DNA of 64,000 bases from Prillingera fragicola (taxonomy: Eukaryota; Basidiomycota; Tremellomycetes; Trichosporonales; Trichosporonaceae): the NCBI GenBank assembly GCA_002335605.1, contig BEDY01000005.1:434001-498000 (forward strand), given 5' to 3'. The notes below the pieces were generated by a model. The model searched no databases and was not told the origin of the DNA. It saw only the letters and a program-made list of their open reading frames with translations. Both the position numbers and the translations under genes were made by a program. Each line of letters starts with the position of its first letter. Within the stretch, counting starts at the first letter, position 1. Of this stretch, positions 56,557-64,000 are shown piece by piece.

Positions 56557-59500
56557 ATGCTAGCCTCCAGTGCTCAGCCAAGACCACCTCATCTCCTCTC
56601 GAGCAACTCCACCAGAGAAGCAGCAGCCGCCAACGGAAGGCCGCTCATGTCTGCGGTTCCCAGCGAGGTGGTGGCCGACGACCGTCGGGTGGCCCCACCA
56701 AAGGGACGCATGAAGGGCTTGTTTTCCAGATCCAAGCCTACAGCCCAAGCTACATCTCCAACGTCTCCCGTTTCCTCACTATCGCCTTCTCTGCCTGCTG
56801 AAAATGAGCAAAGATCGCGGTTGAAGGCTGCTTCCAGCAAGGTGCGTGGTCTGGGACACGGCTTTCCGAGCGCTGCATCCAGTTCAAGCAATGGTCGTTC
56901 GTTCAGCGCTCCCAATGGGCACCTCAACCAGTCATCAGTTCGCGGCATTCGTCACATCTCCTCCCCCGTTATCGAGCACAACCAGCCTCCACCGGTCCCA
57001 GCGCGCTCATACGACCTGGGACAATCACTGGGCAAGGCATCTCAATCCACACCCATGCTCTTGAAGAATCCCTCGCGCTCCGATCTTCGAGATGATGCCG
57101 ACGGAGGCAAGAAACGTAAAGGTGGACGGCACTCTCTAGCCGTCTTGTTCCACACTATGCGGTATACCTCCAATTCATCTCGGCCCGATGAGCTGGACGA
57201 GATTGAACATACGGAAGTGATCAACGAAAAGGTCGAGGACCTTCAGCCGCCTCCAGGACCACGTGTGGTCCCCCATTCACATTCATTACAAGAGCCACCT
57301 TCGCGCCCTGCCCTTCACCTTCTCGCCAACCGCTCCCTCGAGCATGTTGCAACGCCACGGGTCGCGTCGCGTCCCCCATCCCTTACGCGCTTGCGACCCA
57401 TGTCACGCCCCTCGTCCAGTTCAGCACTGCGCCCCGATTCGGCTAGGCGAGTGCCCAGTGCTGGAACACTACACAACTCTGTGTATCGGTATGGCGACCC
57501 TTCGAGCAACTCATCCTTGTCTCCGGCGTTGGGCATGACTCTGTCGCAGTCAAGCTTTGAAAAGTCACGCACAAGTCTCCTCAACGGGTCGCGCACGAGC
57601 TTAAGCCTATCGCAGACCAGCCTCATTCTGCCTGAGAGCAACGTCACACGCTCCCAACTGTTGTCAAAGGACCACTACCACCTGCGGTTCGCGACCACGT
57701 ACATTATCAGCCTCATCACTCCTGCCCTCCGAACCGCTAACTTCTCAAAGTCTGAACGCAACCTTGAAATCAAGCGCATCTCTGAAGACCGCCTTGGGTT
57801 GTTAGCTAGGATGGAGCGTACGTGGGGCAGCTCTTGGGCAGAGGCTGCCGCCGATCTCTTGCACGGCACTCAAGCATCTGGCGCGCTCGAGGTCAAGGAG
57901 GCCAGGTTGCGAGCTTGCAACATCACCGCGACTGCCAAGGCACGTGAGCGCAAAGTGTTTGCTACAGCCATCCGTGACGGCATTCTGTTGTGTTTTCTTT
58001 TCAACCGGCTTTTCCCCTCCCAGCCGGCGCATATTCAACGCGTCAAGGTCCCCAAGGATGAGGCCCGCATCGCCGCCAACATTGACCGGTTTCTCTCGGC
58101 ATGCCGGGAGATGGGAGTGCCTGAGAGCGAGATGTTTAATCCCGCAGACATCGACGAGAACAGTCCTGCTGGCTTGGCATGTGTGGCCCGCACGATACAG
58201 ATTCTGGCTGAAATGTCTGGCCCAGGACTTTCACCGCGTCCCCGCATCCCGTCCACAAGCAGCAAGCGGTCAGAAAACGCGTCGTCTCCTTCGGCGTCAA
58301 AGACCCCGAGTCGGGCAGGATCACCACCCCTCCCGCAACATCCACTGCAGCAGCAACAGCAGCATCATCTCGCCGTTGGGCGGTCGCTAGGTCCTGGCGC
58401 TGGTCCCCCTCGTGCCTTGCACGAACGTCCACTGCGCAGCAGCTCCAGTGACCTCCTTGCCCGGCTGCAGCGCGAGTCTACAACGTCTAGCACCAGTGCA
58501 GCCAGCAGCTCCCTGTCGCAACTGGGTCCGGCGAGCAGCTCCTTGCCTCAACTGGAGGGCATTCCTTCTTCAAAGGCAATGCCCACAGCCCGTGCCTCCC
58601 AAACATTCTCCGTTACCCCGCCCATCTCCCCTGTACGGGCCGTGGGCACACCGAGTACACCGGCGCGTTCCACCAGCGGCACTCAGCAGCCAACTCCACC
58701 GACAGCCCGCCCACAGATCCGGACCATGAACAGTAAAGCGCAAGTGTCGTTTGCCCAAGATACCGGCTCCCCTCGCGTATCTGGTCCCGATTGGAGCAGC
58801 AGCATCTCTTCTAACCATTCGGCTCACCATCTTTCGCCTTTGCACGAGCGCGAGCGCACACCTAGCCTGGTGAGCAATAACTCACAGGTAGCGTCGTCAT
58901 ACTCGCGCTCTAGCATGTCGGGCGTGCCGACAATTATGGGCGACGATCGCACAAAGTCGACAGACGCCCTCGATGAGTTTGGTTTGCTCGATAATTCGCC
59001 CAGCGTGCCAGAGACTGCCCCTCACCCAAGGCGGTTGAGTGAGCAGACGCTGCAAGAGGCCCGTCGCAAGATTATCGGCACTCTGATGACGAGCACCGAA
59101 GACCTGTCTCTTCCAGCACGGGAGACCCCCAGAGGGTCGTCATCGTTGGAGGAGCAGAGGGGTCTCGCACTTTCAGGAGCACTTGCGGCGCTGGAAGGTT
59201 CACGCAACTCATTTTCCCCTGTGGATATGGCCCGCTCAGATAGCCCGCGACTCCGCCCAATTTCGCGCGGCGCACGTACACGGAGCATCGAGGTGCAGCG
59301 TGTCAATGAGGAAGACGAAGGAGGACAGGCTCGGAGCGGATCCCGTCCAGTCAGCGAGGTTCCACCGCGGCCGCGTATACGCCGCCCAAGTGTCAATGGC
59401 AAGATGTACGTGCCCAAGCGCCCGCAATCGCCTGCTTCTCCGGCTGTCTCGTTGTACGGTTCGGCAATGCTGTCGCCCGTCCTGCCCGTCGATCCTTCCA

Positions 59501-61550
59501 GCCGTGATGCCTTTACAACTGGCCGCGTCCTGTCCAAGGAGGAAAGGCGGCGTTCCGAAGACTTCCCCTCTTACCGAGTCGCCTCGGCTGGCCGGATTAT
59601 GAACATGCGCAACCACTCGATGGTCAACCTCCCATCCAACCGACGCACGTCTAATCTCAGCCAGGGCTCGCGAGACAGCATGCTTAATAACCCCTCGCTT
59701 CAAGTCCTTGACTTCTGCGAACCAGGCCAGCCAACCATCCGTTACCAGCTAGGCAATTGCATTGGTCGAGGTCAGTTTGGCTCTGTCTATCGCTCGCTCC
59801 ACCTGAGTTCCGGCCAGATGGTGGCGATCAAACGTATCCGCCTGTCCGGGATGAAGGAAAACGAGGTGCGCGACGTCATGCGCGAGGTTGAACTTCTCAA
59901 GCGCCTCACACACCCTGGCATCGTCAAGTATGAGGGGATGTCGCGCGACGACCAGTACCTCAACATTGTTCTCGAGTTTGTCGAAAACGGCTCGCTCGGG
60001 CAGACACTTCGAGCGTTTGGCAAGTTCAATGAGCGTTTGATCGTGTCGTACGTCGCCAAGATCCTCGAGGGTCTGACCTACCTTCACTCTGAGGGAGTCG
60101 TGCACTGCGACCTCAAGGCTGCCAACATTTTGTCGACCAAGAACGGCAACATCAAGCTCTCCGACTTTGGAGTGTCGCTCAACATGCGCGCAGTTGAGAA
60201 CTTTGCCGAACGCGCAAGCATTGGCCGCACCGAGGGAATGAAAGCAAATGAGATCGCTGGTACACCCAACTGGATGGCGCCCGAAATCATCAAGCTGGCC
60301 GGTGCCTCACCTGCGTCTGACATCTGGTCGCTTGGCTGCACTATCATCGAGCTGCTTACCGGCAAACCTCCATACTCGGACGTGGGTAACAGCATGACAG
60401 TTCTCTTCCGTATTGTCGAGGATCCCATGCCGCCGCTCCCCGAAACTTCGCCAGAGCTTACGGACTTCCTCAAGCTCTGCTTCATCAAGGAGCCCTCGGA
60501 TCGCCCCTCCGCCAAGCTCTTGTCCGAGCACGACTGGGTCAGAGCCGGCATGTACGATCTCGCCAATCGCCCGCAGGACAGTCTCCCGTTCATTCACCGC
60601 CGGAGCGGGGATCCAACGCCGCGACGAATGAACTCGCAGCAGATCTTTATCCCGGACCCTCAAGCCCGCTCGGCTTCAGCTTCCTGCGTCGACCTCTCTG
60701 CTTCCATCCGCAGCAAGGCCCCCGAGGAGGTATCCAAACGTGCCCAAATGTCCATGGTCAGCCTTCATTCGCACCTTTGGCAGAGCAAGGAGGTCCTTGA
60801 CACTGCCGCCACCAAAACTCACGCGCTCGTAAAGACCAACTTTGCCAAATGTGAGTCGAGGCGCACCGTCACCTGCCAGATGCTGATCCCACAGCCATTA
60901 CTTGCCACGTTTGTCTTGACGGCGTTAAAAAGTCGGCCTACTTGTGTCAGAACTGTGGCCTGATTACGCACGCCAAATGTGCGCGCCGAGCCCACGCACG
61001 TTGCGACGTCCGCGAGCAGCTGTCGCTCCTCGCCAACCAGCAGGACCGGGTAAGCGTCTCCTCGTCACACGGCAACTCGCCATACCCAAACGAAGCCACT
61101 CACTCAGGCCCGAGCTCCCTCCTCTCGTCGCTGCCCGCCCGCCTTCTCTCGCGCAACCGCTCCAAGGCCAGCTTTACTCAATCGAGTACATCATTGGTTG
61201 AGCCTGCAAGCATTGGTCGACGCCGGTACTCTTCGGGTGCGGCGTCATCCGGCTCCCGTCCGGTCATGGAACCTGCATTCGTCTCCATGTCAGGAACGTC
61301 GACGCCCGGCCCGGACACAATGTCATCCCTTCGGTCTCGTCACTCTGAGACTAGTGAGGACGGCAGCAGCGCTCCACGCGACCGCTCCACCTCTCTTATC
61401 CGCATTGACGAGGATGAGCACATTCAGCGTAAGCCCGCCGTCCGCGTCATGGAGCCACCCCTAGAGGGTGGCCCCAGCCGCAATCGGCAGGTTATGCGCC
61501 GCCACGCAAAGGAGATGAAGGAGAACAAAGGTGAATGCGTCATTGCTTAG
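56557..61550 (+). CDS. Septation-type Ser/Thr kinase (Cdc7/SepH-like) with CH-like and C1 domains
   Basis: Two exons with intron 60851-60894 give 1649 residues. A Ser/Pro-rich N-terminus leads to a calponin-homology-like region (about 375-560; KVFATAIRDGILLCFLFNRLFP). After a long disordered linker comes the kinase (about 1062-1320): IGRGQFGSVY, VAIK (K1092), catalytic loop HCDLKAAN (H1183-D1185), LSDFGVSLNMR and GTPNWMAPEI, then DIWSLGCTIIELLTGKPPY. HCD in place of HRD and the wording around it match S. pombe Cdc7 / Aspergillus SepH of the septation initiation network. A C1 zinc finger follows (H-x12-C-x2-C-x10-C-x2-C-x4-H-x2-C-x7-C, completed by the splice). The start is the first in-frame ATG; 56647 is an alternative. 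Confidence 0.88.
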
Positions 61551-62005
61551 ATGGTCGCGCAATGTTGGCGCGCTTAGCACACCAACATGCGGATCCTCGT
61601 GCGACGGCGTCCTCTCTATCTAAGTACTCCTAATCTCCTCACTTTGCCAGGTATTTTGCTACACACCGTACGTACTCTGTACTCCTGTTGTTCTCTCCTT
61701 GTAGCACCACACATTATAGTTCGCCGTGTCCAAACACGCGGCGCCCCCAAGTTAGCATTGGCAGGCTCAAACAAGCAGCGTCCTGCCTGCCCCGTTAGTT
61801 CCAATGCATATCAATAGCATTTGCTTGCATTCCTGTCATTTGTGCAATGGTACATGTTGCATTTCATAATACTCTAATATACATGAAGGGGTGGGTGTGC
61901 GCTTGGCACGCTGGCGCTATGAAGCGGCTCGTGGATAATGATGTGTCTAGCTAGGTATGATGGTGTTGTATGATGGTGGTGGTCGGGTAGCGATACTTAC
62001 AAGCC
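61551..62005. other. Convergent intergenic region
   Basis: 3' UTRs of the kinase and TAF1 genes, with AT-rich patches around 61800-61890 suitable for polyadenylation. No gene is supported. Confidence 0.5.
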
Positions 62006-64000
62006 TTAGCGCCCTCCTCCAAGGGCGAGCCTGATCCTCATGGGCGCCGGGCTTGGAGCAACGTCCGGTGTCGTGGCAGTAGGTGTATCGTCCATCGTCG
62101 CCGCGTAGCCGTATGGTGTGAGGCCAGCTGCCGGGGTAGTGCTCGGACTCGCGGCAGTAGCATTGGACTGGGCAAACTTGGGGCAGTTGCGGTTTGCTTT
62201 AGTATGACCGTAGGCGCCACAGGCACCGCAGCGACGCTTGCCTTCGCCTTCACCGACGTCGGGAAGCTCGCCTTTTCCGGCATACTTTTTGCGCTGCTGT
62301 CGACGTTGCTGGTTTTTCTTGAGACGCAGCACCTCCTGCCGCAGAGCTTGGATCTTGAGCTCGTCTTCATCCACGTTGCCAGTCGGGGCCAAGTGGTCAA
62401 GCTCGTCCGTGTATTGGGCGAGCTTGCGCTCTTCGACACGACGAAGGTAGGACTGAATGACAGCGGGATCGCGGACAATCTCGACGGTGGGCTTGCCTCG
62501 CACGACACGATTGATACGTAAGACCTTTGCTGCACCGCGATCATTACCGGTAAACTGGCTCTCGCCATCAAAGGAGAATGCCGAGGGGGAGCGTGGATCC
62601 TCCATGGGGCTTTCAAAGCCACCCGGCGTGGCGGCCAAAGATCCGGCGCGCGAGAAGTGGCGGGGTTCTGGTTTGCCAAAGCGAGGGGCGAGTCCTGCTG
62701 TGTTTGGAGCAGGCGCGACTTGTTGTTCGTCTGACGAGAGGAGCTCTGGTGGCTTGGAACTGGACAAGGCTTTGGACTGAAGATCCCACACTTTACGCTT
62801 CTCTTCCTCGTAAATTCGATTCTGCTCCGCATTGGAGATCTTCACAGGACCGCCACCAGCTTTTGCCTCTGCGTCGAGACGGCGACCTTCCTCGGTCTCG
62901 CCCTTGCGAAGGAAGTAGTTTTTCATGTTCGTCTTGAGGAAACTGAACCCTTCGCCTCGACCTGTCGGGTCGCCGTCACCGTGGACCAACAGCCAGGCCT
63001 TTTGCGCCTCGGCACGCTTGTAGTTGAGAGTCGTTGACCAGACGGCCAACTGCTGCTCGATGTCCAAACCAGCCTCTGCGCCATCGCCAAACTCGTCCTC
63101 GGCGTTTCCTTCAGCAGTCTTTGTGTAACCGGCATCGCGGAGATGTTGGGCGCCGACCTGCATGGCTTCGTACAGCGACGCCATTTCTGGTGTGAGAAGG
63201 GCTTGCACCTCCTTGCGCTCAGTGGGAAAGTCATAGGTAGGGTTGAGCTTCCAGTATCCGGAGTGGAATCCAGCGTCCTTGTCATACTCAAGGAATTCCT
63301 AGCAGATGTCAGCATTGTGCAGTTAACATATCTGCTCACATTGCCCTTGATTTTAAGACGCTGACGCATTTGAAGCTCAGTCTGATCAGGAAAGTACTTT
63401 ATGAGGCGGGACAGCTTGACGCGCTGCTTGGCCACGTCGAGGTTTTTCTTGATCAGGATCCACGCCACGATCATGAGGCGCAGCTTGGCCGTGTTGGTAT
63501 TCTTGCGAGCATGAGGGCCAGGCACCTCCGACTCATTAGGCACAATCTGGCCCACAGTGAAAAGATCCTTAATTTCACGAAGATGGTAGCTCACGTGGCC
63601 ATTCACGGTTTGACTGTAACGTCAGCCGGATTCATGTTTGAGTGACTCACCGTATGACCAAGAAGTCTGTTGTTTCAGGATTGTGTTTGAAGATGGGAGC
63701 TCGAAGGAGATTGTTGTGGATGACCTGTGTCACCTTTCCGGCATCCACATAACCCAAGAGAAACGGTTCCGCATCACCGACATTCAAGATGGACGGCTGA
63801 CCGAGGTCGAGCTTGGGAACGTGCTCGTCCTTGTCATCCTTCTTGCGGTAATAGTTGACAATGGTAGTGCCCATGCCGTATCCACTCATGATGGGCGGGT
63901 ATTCTTCAGAGAACTCGAGTAGCACAAATGGCCCCTTTTCTGTCAAGCTCAGATCCTTCGACGTCTTAAATCGTTCTGACGGGTCGGCAACCATCTTGTT
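62006..64000 (-). CDS. TAF1: TFIID subunit TAF1, C-terminal part
   Basis: Partial: the frame is open at the right edge, so the N-terminus lies outside. Introns 63299-63339 and 63614-63650; 638 residues are visible. The TAF1 central domain is recognisable: FSEEYPPIMSGYGMGTTIVN, FLLGYVDAGKVTQVIHNN, then SYHLREIKDLFTVGQIVPN and the RLKIKGNEFLEYDK winged-helix-like stretch. A basic helix (LRLKKNQQRRQQRKKYAGKG) precedes a zinc knuckle, CGACGAYGHTKANRNC (C-x2-C-x4-H-x6-C). The tail is Thr/Pro/Ala-rich with no bromodomain, as in most fungal TAF1 proteins. TAF1 scaffolds TFIID with TBP and TAF7 at RNA polymerase II promoters. Confidence 0.93.

Noticed and set aside
1..64000. CRISPR arrays, insertion sequences, retroelements or a secondary-metabolite cluster
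   Set aside because: No regularly spaced repeats, terminal repeats, transposase or reverse transcriptase motifs, and no adjacent set of biosynthetic enzymes were seen.

Overview
The window is nuclear DNA from a basidiomycete yeast, most likely a tremellomycete and perhaps Trichosporonales (taxon inferred from gene content and intron style, not searched). It has GC-rich, C-ending codon usage and dense protein genes on both strands. I modelled about 65 introns, mostly 35-55 nt, with GTGAGT-like donors and a CTGAC or CTAAC branch motif usually only a few bases before the acceptor. I saw no CRISPR array, transposon, rRNA or convincing tRNA.

Layout. 1-2903 holds the 3' end of TEL1/ATM. The reverse-strand genes ESF2 and SFT2 follow, then forward SDS3-like and ACC1 (5.5-14.9 kb). 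A WDR89-like gene and a ZNHIT2-like gene share a 134-bp divergent promoter (15.1-18.3 kb). Ferrochelatase HEM15 is divergent from an unrecognised 542-aa protein (18.4-22.2 kb), followed by GPI14/PIGM (reverse) and a NUP188-like nucleoporin (forward, to 29.5 kb). KRE6/SKN1, a GDP-mannose transporter and a GLTSCR1-domain protein are all reverse (30.0-39.3 kb). Next come a GatC-like protein, NCE101 and the sterol acyltransferase ARE1/ARE2 (39.8-43.7 kb), then a divergent forkhead factor (44.1-46.1 kb, possibly with a 5' exon up to 47.4 kb). After a gene-poor stretch there is a small basic nuclear-type protein, a PhzF-fold protein divergent from an AIF/FSP1-type oxidoreductase, a large CH-kinase-C1 protein of the septation-kinase type, and the 3' part of TAF1 running off the right edge.

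The genes are mainly housekeeping and do not form one pathway. Themes are the secretory pathway and cell wall (SFT2, GPI14, GDP-mannose transporter, KRE6), lipids (ACC1, ARE1/2), chromatin and transcription (SDS3, GLTSCR1 protein, TAF1, forkhead), RNP and ribosome assembly (ESF2, ZNHIT2), mitochondrial functions (HEM15, GatC) and checkpoint or septation kinases (TEL1, Cdc7/SepH-like). I see no gene cluster that looks like a new multi-gene system. The most notable non-coding signals are strong RNA hairpins inside ACC1 introns 1 and 2, microexons of 8 and 11 nt in HEM15 and SFT2, and three CCGTCGG elements plus a TATA box in the PhzF/oxidoreductase promoter. Intron positions come from reading frame, splice motifs and protein-family continuity; no transcripts were available.
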